Origin: JBNJEM01 sp051745935
Lineage (GTDB): Bacteria > Planctomycetota > Planctomycetia > Pirellulales > Pirellulaceae
Direction of reading: 5' to 3'
NCBI GenBank assembly: GCA_051745935.1
Contig: JBNJEM010000455.1
Coordinates: forward strand, 1 to 6,518
Length of the DNA stretch: 6,518 bases
Shown here: piece after piece, positions 1-5,713 of the stretch
Layout: every line of letters starts with the position of its first letter
Numbering within the stretch: position 1 is the stretch's first letter
Notes under the pieces: model-generated
Databases searched by the model: none
What the model was told of the DNA's origin: nothing
The model's input: the letters and a program-made list of their open reading frames with translations, nothing else
Made by a program: the position numbers and the translations under genes

Positions 1-82
1 GAAGGAGAACAAACTGGAGTGTGAAGAGAATCCCAAAAAGCCGCAGCGCCATTCCCGCACCGGCTTTCCATCGCTGCCACAT
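1..82 (-). CDS. N-terminus of a membrane or exported protein, cut by the window edge
   Basis: An ATG at 82 opens a frame that stays open to the window edge (27 residues visible). The start MWQRWKAGAGMALRLFG is followed by a hydrophobic run (ILFTLQFVLL). This gives a basic n-region (R4, K6, R14) and then a hydrophobic core, as in a signal peptide or first membrane helix. The start is supported by an AGGAGA box 8 bases upstream (91-96). The function cannot be read from 27 residues. It is divergent from anything to its right, and no other gene shares its transcript inside the window. On the plus strand an open frame of 42 codons (2-130) overlaps it, but that frame has no start and looks like its shadow. 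Confidence 0.62.
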   Translation of the reverse strand, partial: MWQRWKAGAGMALRLFGILFTLQFVLL

Positions 83-90
83 GAATCTTA

Positions 91-96
91 TCTCCT
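91..96 (-). promoter_or_regulatory. Ribosome binding site (AGGAGA) for the left-edge gene
   Basis: Read on the minus strand, AGGAGA lies 8 bases before the ATG at 82, with the local context GAGGAGATAAGATTCATG. This is one of the clearest Shine-Dalgarno/start pairs in the window and is the main reason for calling the left-edge gene. No convincing -10/-35 pair was seen further upstream. Confidence 0.6.
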
Positions 97-222
97 CAGT
101 CGTAGGGTATTGGATTCAGCGGGACGGTGAGTTTTGAACGCTAAAACGGGGATCAAAGCACGGTCTTTCATCGCTTTCGCCTTTCAGGGTAATACGAGGG
201 GCCAAACTCTCCTTGCCAGTGG

Positions 223-272
223 GGCGGCAAAAAAAGCCTTAAGAAAAATTGTTATAAGGCACTTTTGCCGCC
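223..272. repeat. Long imperfect hairpin (inverted repeat)
   Basis: The left arm (223-241) begins GGCGGCAAAA and ends GCCTTA. The right arm (255-272) is TAAGGC, two unpaired bases, then TTTTGCCGCC. The outer 10 bp and inner 6 bp pair perfectly around a small internal loop, with a 13-base A/T-rich apical loop. Neither side is followed by a T-run beyond the stem, so it is not a standard intrinsic terminator. It could be the edge of a small mobile element, a fold-back repeat, or an RNA hairpin downstream of something decayed. Confidence 0.6.
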
Positions 273-282
273 ACCGTAGCGG

Positions 283-933
283 GGTAAGGGTGTTTTGAGA
301 GGGCACCGTCCTCCGTGTCTCTACCAGTCGCTCGCGGTTTCTTCATGGGCGGCGTATCCTGCACACCGTCCCGAGCCTTGCGACCGCATCCGCCGGAATA
401 CAGTCCGTTTGGGTGGTTACATGGCTCGCCGCCTCCGACCATCAAGGGGACCGGGTGGCAAGAACAGCGACCGGCCGGAAAAGGCGTTTCCTGGCGATTC
501 AGGCCGGCGCCCCACACACTCTCTCTCCAAGCCATCGAACCCATTCTCCGTGGCAGGTCACTGGATGAGTGAAGGACGAGATGTCCCTGACCCGCTTGAG
601 GGTGTTTTCCGCAACCTTCCCGGCACGGTAGGCGCCCTGGGGGCATTAGGCGTCTGTGCCAGACCAGAACAGCGAAACCGCCAGCACACACCCCCTTGGT
701 CGCATTACATGTGCGATGGGTCATTACCTGCCGAGCTGCAGACGTGGATCAGTCTAAACTGCCCCGTGACCTTCGAATTTTTCTGCACCGTTGGGGTACA
801 TGAAACAGTGAAGGCCGAAGATGGCCTCGGCCGTGCCTCCGAGTTCTCCAGGCCCCCAGCAAGCGGCACGGAAGCGCGGGCACACCAACTTCTTCACCGA
901 TCGCTCATTTGCCAATCTCCGATACTCACACCA
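283..933. other. About 650 bases with no supportable gene
   Basis: Open frames exist on both strands here (for example 295-1077 plus and 239-724 minus). Their translations are rich in Pro, Arg, Gly, Ser and Cys, show no recognisable motif, have no ribosome binding site and overlap each other. Such frames are expected in GC-rich noncoding DNA. Small potential hairpins are present (GGCCGA pairing with TCGGCC near 816-835). I see no promoter, RNA gene or repeat family here with confidence. The stretch may be decayed gene or mobile-element sequence. Confidence 0.5.
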
Positions 934-1434
934 TCAGTCATAGAGGATACCAAACTGCCGGATCTTATTCCCGCTGTTGGCGTCCCACAACGCGCCGCCA
1001 TACAGCAACCGGGTGCTATCCGCATTGTAAGCGACCGGGTACCACCGGTACCGATGCGCGAGGGGAGGGGGTTCTAAGGAAAAGAGTTCTTGGCACTCAC
1101 CGCTGACTGTGTAGACGTTAACGCGGTCGCGGAACTCATCAGAGGTCAATCGATCCACGGAATGGTCCCGAAATTCGATGGCCACACGTGTTCCGTCCGG
1201 GCTGAACACTGCCTCTCTCGGGGTGCTTCCTGGAACCGTGAATCTCTTGATGAGCCATCCCGACCCGGTGTCAAACAACACGGTCTCCTGACGCGTGGCG
1301 AGCAGAACTTTTTTGCCGTCCGGGGCCAGCGCAAGGCATCGCGCGTTCGGTAGCTCTGGAAACTCGCGGACCGGCTGCCCGCTCTCTGACTCGTAAATCT
1401 GTCGGGGCCTTTCGTACAACCAAGCAGGGCTGGA
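934..1434 (-). pseudogene. WD40-repeat / beta-propeller protein, C-terminal fragment
   Basis: The frame is open from a TAA at 1435-1437 to the TGA at 934-936 (166 codons). The only near start is a TTG at 1419 giving MYERPRQIYESESG, with no ribosome binding site. WD40-like blade sequence is clear: ARCLALAPDGKKVLLAT (26-42), TVLFDTGSG, REAVFSPDGTRVAIEF (68-83), VNVYTVSGE, then PVAYNADSTRLLYGGALWD and the closing strand NKIRQF. The A-x-SPDG-x-x-V/L-A pattern and D-x-x-S/T-G turns are typical of bacterial WD40 repeats, which form protein-binding propellers. Only about three to four blades remain, whereas a full propeller needs seven or so, and the frame is stopped at its 5' side. It is best read as the surviving end of a larger protein. 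The C-terminus GILYD directly follows the last blade. Confidence 0.68.
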
Positions 1435-1437
1435 TTA

Positions 1438-1518
1438 CAGTATTCTCGGCACGAGCTGCCGCAGGTTTCCTTCGTTTTCCGCCGCATCGCTGATTATGCC
1501 AGTTGAAGCATCTAACTT
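1438..1518 (-). other. Short stop-to-stop coding-like remnant, minus strand
   Basis: Between a TAG (1519-1521) and a TAA (1435-1437) lies a 27-codon frame ending AAENEGNLRQLVPRIL. It is in the same frame as the WD40 fragment that follows, but separated from it by the TAA. The composition looks protein-like, but it has no start codon of its own and I do not recognise it. It could be the C-terminus of another lost gene, an upstream piece of the WD40 protein, or chance. A small hairpin (CGGCA and TGCCG arms, about 1447-1461) lies within it. Confidence 0.25.
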
Positions 1519-2337
1519 CTAGCGGTAACGTCCCGTTTTGCCATCTTGGAAATCAAAGCCACCCACCAGAAGGACATCCGTGCACGGTTGAGGAACCCTA
1601 CCCCGACGCAGTCCCGGCACACCACCACGCCTCGGTCCGACACACCACCTGAAACGCCGCGAGGATGGAAGGCCCTGTTGTCCATGGGAAGATACTGGCG
1701 GTCGGCTCTTGTGGTTTTCTTCAACTGCGGAATTGACTCGGGGACTATCTGGCGGTCGACGAAATCTCGTCAGCCAATACTCTGGCGGCACATCGGCTGA
1801 GAGGCAGAATCGCCCAACCGGGGAGTCAAACATCACTCGCCGTGGAGCTGGCTGTATTACCGCCGAGTCAAAACGGGAAAGGCATTCTACCGCCCAATGA
1901 ACCGGGTCGTTCACGCACATATCAAGAGCCTGATGCCCAATCATTCAAATCCGAACGAACCTGTTTTCCTGGGCGGCGGTTCACGACCGAATCGTCGCTT
2001 CGGAGAACTTTGCCGTCTCGCGGGAATCAAGGAGAAGACCGATGTGGAGACCGGATTGGAACGGGCATGGATGCTCAAAGATCTGCGTAAGACTTGTGCG
2101 ACGTACTACGACGAGCACATGCCGGAGTCGGCGATTGAGATTCTGGGGCACGCCGTCGGAGGCATCACATACCGCCACTACGCTCATCGGGCGCCACTAG
2201 CGTTCAAGGCGATTACAACGCTCCCGCAGCCGTCGGCGTTCTCGGCTCTATTGAGAGGCTTTGATGGCGGATGCCCTTGTTGCCGTCGACCGTTTGCTGA
2301 CGCTACGTCGAGCCGGACACGTGACCGAAGTGCATGA
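1516..2337 (+). pseudogene. Tyrosine recombinase / phage-type integrase with an in-frame stop
   Basis: One reading frame carries the catalytic domain of a tyrosine recombinase, broken by a TGA at 1798-1800. Before it: YWRSALVVFFNCGIDSG (box I helix). After it: WLYYRRVKTGKAFYRPM, whose Lys lies in the beta-hairpin, then LKDLRKTCATYY (box II, Arg at 2086-2088), ILGHAVGGITYRHYAH (His 2149-2151, Tyr nucleophile 2179-2181), and a tail with CPCCRR. These enzymes cut and rejoin DNA through a 3'-phosphotyrosine link. Two catalytic positions are changed: box I Arg is Asp (1735-1737) and the HxxR His is Lys (2077-2079). This may be decay or a family trait. The N-terminal part (1516-1650) is weakly supported, and no start with a ribosome binding site is visible. 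Translation could restart at the ATG at 1897, but that would lack box I. It is most likely a dead gene of a former mobile or integrative element. Confidence 0.72.
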
Positions 2338-2455
2338 GCGGGTTTTTCGACAAGAGCTCCGAACGGCATCAGTCTACTTAAAAGGCGGTATGTCGACCGG
2401 AAGACCGCCCCGCATGAATAACCGCGCGAATGCTTGCGACATATGCTCGACATAG
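2261..2455 (+). CDS. Possible small ORF overlapping the integrase tail
   Basis: A 64-residue frame starts at TTG 2261 or ATG 2264 and overlaps the last roughly 75 bases of the recombinase in another frame. The stretch DALVAVDRLLTLRRAGH then EVHERVFRQEL looks like an amphipathic helical protein, and only the later part, from about residue 36, looks disordered. No ribosome binding site stands out. I do not recognise a family. It could be a small partner encoded behind the recombinase, a truncated gene whose C-terminus has drifted, or a shadow frame of the integrase. Confidence 0.3.
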   Translation: MMADALVAVDRLLTLRRAGHVTEVHERVFRQELRTASVYLKGGMSTGRPPRMNNRANACDICST

Positions 2456-2504
2456 GGAGATTTCAGACGCGGGTGGTGCCCAACGCTTTTAACTCAAAAT
2501 GTAA

Positions 2505-2651
2505 ACGTATTGCGCTCTTTGGGCGGCCCTGACGCTGGAAAAGCCCTGGTTTCAGGTGATTTGCAGGCCGACTGAATTCGAACCGTTTCGGGCGGTAGTT
2601 ATGGCCGAGAAGGCCCTGGAACTCGGGCTTTACCAGCTAGTCGTGACATAA
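2505..2651 (+). pseudogene. Unrecognised 48-codon coding remnant
   Basis: Between a TAA at 2502-2504 and a TAA at 2649-2651 the plus strand reads as a very protein-like frame: WAALTLEKPWFQVICRPTEF, followed by EPFRAVVMAEKALELGLYQL. The residue mix (aromatics, alternating hydrophobics, an AEKALELG helix) is unlike the random frames around it. There is no start codon near the 5' end (the first ATG is 2601-2603). It therefore looks like the C-terminal end of a gene whose front is lost. Its last bases overlap the 3' end of the converging minus-strand gene. I do not recognise the family. Confidence 0.38.
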
Positions 2652-3117
2652 AGCTTTCAGTTTGAGTGTTAATGAATTCGATGACGTGCTCGGTTGTGAG
2701 ACTGTGGATCACGCGAAAGTCGACCACGAGGCAAGAACGGTTGTTTTCGATTTCGGCACCGGGGAGCAGGTGAAGTCCGGCAATTTTGCCGCGACGCACG
2801 TTCTCCCATTCATCCTTCCGTTTGAAACGTTCGTTGAACGATTCGAATTCGTCCAGCGCGTGGACCGGGCAACAAGCAACCATGGGCGCCTTGCGATTCT
2901 GAAGATCGCAGCTTTGAGTCATGACGACAATAGTCCCGACGTCGACCGGGATCTCAGGCGTTGGATCATCCTGCACATCAAGCAATGCTTTGAAGACTGG
3001 GATCCTGATGTCGACAAGCAGATCTCCTTGGGGCAGCCATTTCGACGGCTCAACCTGATCAAGTACGAGGTCAACCCATGGCCCCGTAGCCCCTGGGGTA
3101 ATGAGTCCGTCCACCAT
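2599..3117 (-). CDS. Conserved hypothetical protein of the 'VVMTQSCDL' type, probably 3'-truncated
   Basis: The 172-residue frame starts at ATG 3117. Recognisable core: SKWLPQGDLLVDIRIPVF (about 25-42), TIVVMTQSCDLQNRKAP (about 62-78), a helical segment with ERFKRKDEWENVRRGK, then AGLHLLPG and CLVVDFRVIHS (about 129-139). I know the TQSCDL...LLP...VVDF pattern from uncharacterised bacterial proteins of similar size; their function is not known to me. Members I recall continue with a conserved C-terminal segment after VVDF. Here the last 20 or so residues (SRLAGKARVPGPSRP) look unrelated and lie opposite another coding-like frame, so the 3' end has probably been replaced. A short ORF ends directly upstream in the same frame. 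The plus-strand frame at 2662-3165 is its shadow. Confidence 0.6.
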   Translation of the reverse strand: MVDGLITPGATGPWVDLVLDQVEPSKWLPQGDLLVDIRIPVFKALLDVQDDPTPEIPVDVGTIVVMTQSCDLQNRKAPMVACCPVHALDEFESFNERFKRKDEWENVRRGKIAGLHLLPGAEIENNRSCLVVDFRVIHSLTTEHVIEFINTQTESFMSRLAGKARVPGPSRP

Positions 3118-3201
3118 CTAATCCTCGGGATCGTATTTCATTGGCCGCATCCTGACTCCCACTGACACGAGATTCTCCTTGCTGACTTTTCCCCCTGCCA
3201 T
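3118..3201 (-). CDS. 27-residue ORF abutting and in frame with the downstream gene
   Basis: From ATG 3201 the frame reads MAGGKVSKENLVSVGVRM and ends MKYDPED followed by TAG at 3118-3120. The next codon is the ATG of the TQSCDL gene, in the same frame. Two readings are possible. It may be an independent small protein whose stop couples it to the next start. Or it may be the N-terminus of a longer version of the next protein, separated by one nonsense mutation. An AAGGAG (3175-3180) lies inside the ORF, 6 bases before an in-frame GTG (3166-3168), and could serve a shorter version. No function recognised. Confidence 0.35.
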   Translation of the reverse strand: MAGGKVSKENLVSVGVRMRPMKYDPED

Positions 3202-3450
3202 GCCAGCGTACCGTCAACGCGGCTCAGTTTTCTATCCAACCACCGACGACATCCCCCTCTCAACGGAGCGGTCTCAGGGCCGGATGCGCAGGAGAAGAGA
3301 TTGTACGAGAGGGCGACATTGGTACGTGCCACTGCGGGGCCAAGTGCGCGCAGCGGGCGTTCCTCTGCGGATACGGCCGCGAAACGGGCATTGATTTCGG
3401 TTATCGCCGCCGGTGAATTGAATCGTTGCTCCAGTGTCAGGCTGGGGTGT
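3202..3450. other. No gene supported
   Basis: Both strands are open here for long stretches. The minus-strand frame includes a fairly protein-like segment (SPAAITEINARFAAVSAEER, near 3340-3420). However, the frame is continuous with arginine/serine-rich, motif-free sequence on both sides and is overlapped by the choice-of-anchor fragment on the plus strand. I cannot decide between a decayed gene and chance. No promoter, repeat or RNA gene was seen. Confidence 0.35.
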
Positions 3451-3663
3451 TTGCCAGAGGGCGACCAGATCGGCAGCAGCGGGTCGCCGCTCGACCCCCA
3501 ACTGGCCGCCCTGGCCGACAACGGCGGCCCGACCCAGACCCACGCGCCGCGAGTCGGCAGCCCGGTGATCAATGCCGGTGATAACGACCAAGCGGTGACC
3601 GGAGCCGGACGCCGCACGCAACTGGAGTACGACGACCACGGTCGGCTCACCAAACGCATCGGT
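3451..3663 (+). pseudogene. Chimeric fragment: choice-of-anchor Q tail joined to an RHS/YD repeat
   Basis: One plus-strand frame carries two unrelated pieces. First comes IGSSGSPLDPQLAALADNGG followed by PTQTH and GSPVINAGD, the characteristic end of 'choice-of-anchor Q' (parallel beta-helix type) surface proteins. Directly after it is LEYDDHGRLTKRI, a YD/RHS repeat. The first family is normally a large exported cell-surface protein and the second a large repeat-built sheath. Neither is complete, there is no start, and the frame then runs into repeat DNA. The join lies near 3600. It is best read as two gene relics fused by a deletion or recombination event, with expression unlikely. Confidence 0.62.
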
Positions 3664-3756
3664 ATCCGTTCACGCTTTACCGCTGGAGTAAAACGGATGT
3701 TTTGGTCATTGAGTGTTGAAAGGCCAAGAGCCCATGCCTCGGCGTGCAACCGGAAA

Positions 3757-3969
3757 CCGCTGATCAACGCTAATCAACGCTGATATGAGGGAGATGTGCG
3801 AGGCTGAATTCATGTCACGCCAATAGGCTAAGAAGGAAGCACGCCGATAGAAGAATCGCTCAAGGTACAGGGGACAACTTGCCAACTCAACCCTTTTGAC
3901 ACATGAAAATACAACACCCGATGTCTTCTGAACATTTGAATATAAGCGTTTATCAGCGTTCATTAGCGG
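3757..3969. repeat. 213-bp miniature element with 30-bp terminal inverted repeats
   Basis: The left arm (3757-3786) and right arm (3940-3969) are inverted copies matching at 25 of 30 positions. Each arm is itself tandem: the right arm reads AAGCGTTTAT, CAGCGTTCAT, then TAGCGG, so the 10-base unit NAGCGTTNAT repeats on a 10-bp period. The interior (about 150 bases) contains no supportable gene; the minus-strand frame across it has no recognisable content. The form is that of a non-autonomous inverted-repeat element (MITE-like) or a structured noncoding repeat. No target-site duplication is evident, and its outer right end touches another inverted-repeat element. Confidence 0.66.
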
Positions 3970-4219
3970 CGGGTGGCACTGGCTGAGTGAGCGATATATT
4001 CCTGACACGGAATGAAAGATTGAAAAAGTGTGCGACATCAATCCCGTATTAACTGCCTTGAGAGTGAGCGAACGGAGCCACTGTGGGGTGAGGGCCTGTA
4101 CACAGTGACCGAGTCATGGCACCACGCGAGTGAAGTGGAAACCGTGCACTGGCTCCGCTCGCGTTTAGCGTTGTCAGAAATGGAAGCCTGTCCCGCGCTC
4201 GCTCAGCCAGTGCCACCCG
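3970..4219. repeat. 250-bp fold-back element with 24-bp inverted ends and a nested inverted pair
   Basis: The outer arms (3970-3993 and 4196-4219) match at 23 of 24 positions; the left arm begins CGGGTGGCACTGGCTGAG. Inside, a second inverted pair (4068-4080 and 4150-4162) matches at 12 of 13 around the core TGGCTCCG[T/C]TCGC. Inner and outer arms share the CACTGGCT core, so the same motif family occurs four times with alternating orientation. The interior is not convincingly coding. It could be a miniature mobile element or a structured RNA/DNA repeat. It begins at the base immediately after the preceding element ends. Confidence 0.64.
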
Positions 4220-4565
4220 ACCCGCCCGCCCGGCGCCCGATCGTCTCAATACCGGAGCGTCTCATGGATGTTTTTAAACGACCCGACACATCACACGGAA
4301 GACGTCTCGCCGCATGGATAGGGAAAAGCGCAAAAATGACCGCGTTCCGTCACCCGTTTCGGCCATTATCCTCTCACGTCGCCTGGATCCCGTCCCGGCA
4401 CGCCGCTCTGGCCCACATCCCCCCGCTTGGACCCCGTACACGGGGATCGGAGGCTCGTTTACTTTTTCCTTTTAAGTAATGAGTCACCCCGCTCCGGACG
4501 TTCTCCCCGACTCCCCAACGCTGCTTCCACGTGCCCTGTCATCGCCACGCGGGACCGTTATTCTG
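4220..4565. other. About 345 bases without a supportable gene
   Basis: The plus-strand frame running through here (from 4030 to 4479) gives a Pro/Arg/His-rich translation with no motif and begins inside repeat DNA, so it is not called. There is a small perfect hairpin CCCCG-TACA-CGGGG (4433-4446), followed 15-20 bases later by a pyrimidine run. The spacing is too large for a normal intrinsic terminator. The minus-strand RHS fragment ends at the right border of this stretch, and it is not clear what replaced the rest of that gene. Confidence 0.4.
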
Positions 4566-5240
4566 CTATTCCCGAAGAAGCAGGATCCGCCGACCCTCGC
4601 CGTCATAGCGGAACTTGGCCACCAGCACGCCGCCATCGGTCACCTCCACCAAGCGATTCCAGGCGTCGTACTCGCCGCTGATGGAACTCCCCAGATCGGA
4701 TGGCTTGGGCAGCGTGGTCATGTTACCGGCCGCGTCATGCGACGGATCGGCCCAATTCGTGCCGGTGGTGGCTCCGATCGTCCCGGTCTCGTTGACCTCG
4801 TTGTGCGAGCGGGTCTGCTCCAGCTCCCAGGTGTCGTCCCCGTCGTCGTCCACATCAAAGGTCTCCCAGTTTCCGGTCGGATCGAGCCCCCAATCCTGCT
4901 CGATGGCCTTGTCGGTGATGGCATCATGATTGGCGTTCAGGTTCCCTCGCTCCGCATTGATCAAGCGGTACACATCGTCATAATCATAGAGCTCATCCAG
5001 ATGCACCGGCGTGTCCAGTTTGGCCGCCACATCGTTTTCCTTCCAGGTGCGGTTGCCGGCCCGGTCGTAGCCGTACTTGAAGCGGTCGGCGTCGGCCGAG
5101 CCACCGTAATCCCGCCAGAGGTGGTTGACCACGCGGCCGAAGCGATCGAACCCGTCGAAGGTGCCCGAGGTGCCGCCCCACAGGTCCAACCGCACATCTG
5201 GCTCTTCCCTCGTAGGTTCAAGCGAGCGACAGCAGATTAT
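4566..5240 (-). pseudogene. RHS/YD-repeat protein, internal body fragment
   Basis: The frame is open from a TAG at 5241-5243 to the TAG at 4566. Recognisable RHS body sequence starts at EEPDVRLDLWGG (about 5220) and continues through FDRFGRVVNHLWRDYG, YGYDRAGNRTWKEN, LYDYDDVYRLI, LDPTGNWETFDVDDDGDD, HDAAGNMTTLPKP, YDAWNRLVEVTDGG and FRYDGEGRRI. These YD repeats build the hollow beta-sheet cocoon that encloses a toxin tip in RHS proteins; a full protein is usually well over 1000 residues. The front is missing (the frame just before EEPDVRL looks shifted), and the end is cut after GRRI, before the RHS core. The GTG at 5195 is only an internal Val. In transcription order it follows the membrane protein gene, the wrong side of the RHS tip for an intact gene. 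Confidence 0.82.
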
Positions 5241-5289
5241 CTAGTCTGCCGTAATCGGTTCGTGTCCCCGGATTCCCTTCCCTTACTGT

Positions 5290-5712
5290 TCACCTGGAAT
5301 CCGGTGGATCAGGGCAGGCATAGGCAATCGATGCCAATATGGCACATGTGATCAAAATGACTGCCGGGGAAGCCACAGCAATAGAACTCATCGCAGTAAG
5401 CCTCGCAGTCGCCAAGACGAACGCCGACGTAGCAGCACCAAACCCTGCTGCAGACATCCCTGCCACCAACAATAGCACATGAATCCGACCTTTTCTTAGC
5501 GACAAAAGGGCGGACGCTACCACCGCTATTCCAAGAATCGCTTGACCAACCAGAACGCCATGCATCACAGGCAACGCCACTTGGGCCTGAGGCGGCAACT
5601 CCACATGGTGCTCGTGATCCATCACAAAGAACAGCGGCGGAAGCGACATCATGATGCCCAAGACTAACCAGCCACCGGCAACTCGTCGGTACGAAAAGCG
5701 GATACTTCTCAT
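5290..5712 (-). CDS. Four-helix membrane protein next to the RHS tip (candidate immunity protein)
   Basis: The 140-residue frame starts at ATG 5712, one base after the TGA ending the RHS tip (TGACATG), so it is probably translated by coupling; no ribosome binding site is seen. Four hydrophobic helices are visible at about 11-31, 46-70, 79-102 and 108-131. Between the first two is a short charged, His-rich loop DHEHHVELPPQ; a basic loop (RKGR) follows the second. The tail CPDPPDSR is polar. Length and hydrophobicity look like a genuine inner-membrane protein. I recognise no family. By position it could neutralise the product of the tip, as membrane-bound immunity proteins do for membrane-acting toxins; this is inference. 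A tip-independent membrane protein is the main alternative. Confidence 0.66.
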   Translation of the reverse strand: MRSIRFSYRRVAGGWLVLGIMMSLPPLFFVMDHEHHVELPPQAQVALPVMHGVLVGQAILGIAVVASALLSLRKGRIHVLLLVAGMSAAGFGAATSAFVLATARLTAMSSIAVASPAVILITCAILASIAYACPDPPDSR

Positions 5713-5713
5713 G

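Noticed and set aside
239..724. Minus-strand open frame (161 codons) ending in the 223-272 hairpin
   Set aside because: Cys/Gly/Pro/Arg-rich translation with no recognisable segment; overlaps other equally random frames.
295..1077. Long plus-strand open frame (260 codons)
   Set aside because: Motif-free, Pro/Arg-rich, no ribosome binding site, and it runs antisense into the clearly coding WD40 fragment.
1519..1944. Minus-strand frame opposite the recombinase
   Set aside because: The plus strand carries recognisable recombinase motifs here, so this is its shadow.
2662..3165. Plus-strand frame (167 codons) opposite the TQSCDL gene
   Set aside because: It mirrors the minus-strand gene, which has family motifs; the plus reading has none.
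3138..3767. Minus-strand frame (209 codons)
   Set aside because: It spans the choice-of-anchor Q/RHS fragment antisense and has low-complexity Arg/Ser/Pro content; only a short middle part looks protein-like.
3757..3969. CRISPR array, considered because of the regularly spaced AGCGTT units
   Set aside because: The units are 10 bp apart with no spacers and occur only at the two ends as inverted arms.
4433..4460. CCCCG/CGGGG hairpin followed by a pyrimidine run as an intrinsic terminator
   Set aside because: Short stem, and the T-rich run is too far from the stem; no upstream gene.
5259..5279. GGTTCGTGTCCCCGGATTCC-like segment resembling REP/IS-flank repeats
   Set aside because: The resemblance is from memory only; a single copy in the window cannot support a repeat call.
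4479..5351. Plus-strand frame of 290 codons, the longest in the window
   Set aside because: Antisense shadow of the RHS body; the YD repeats on the minus strand are unmistakable.
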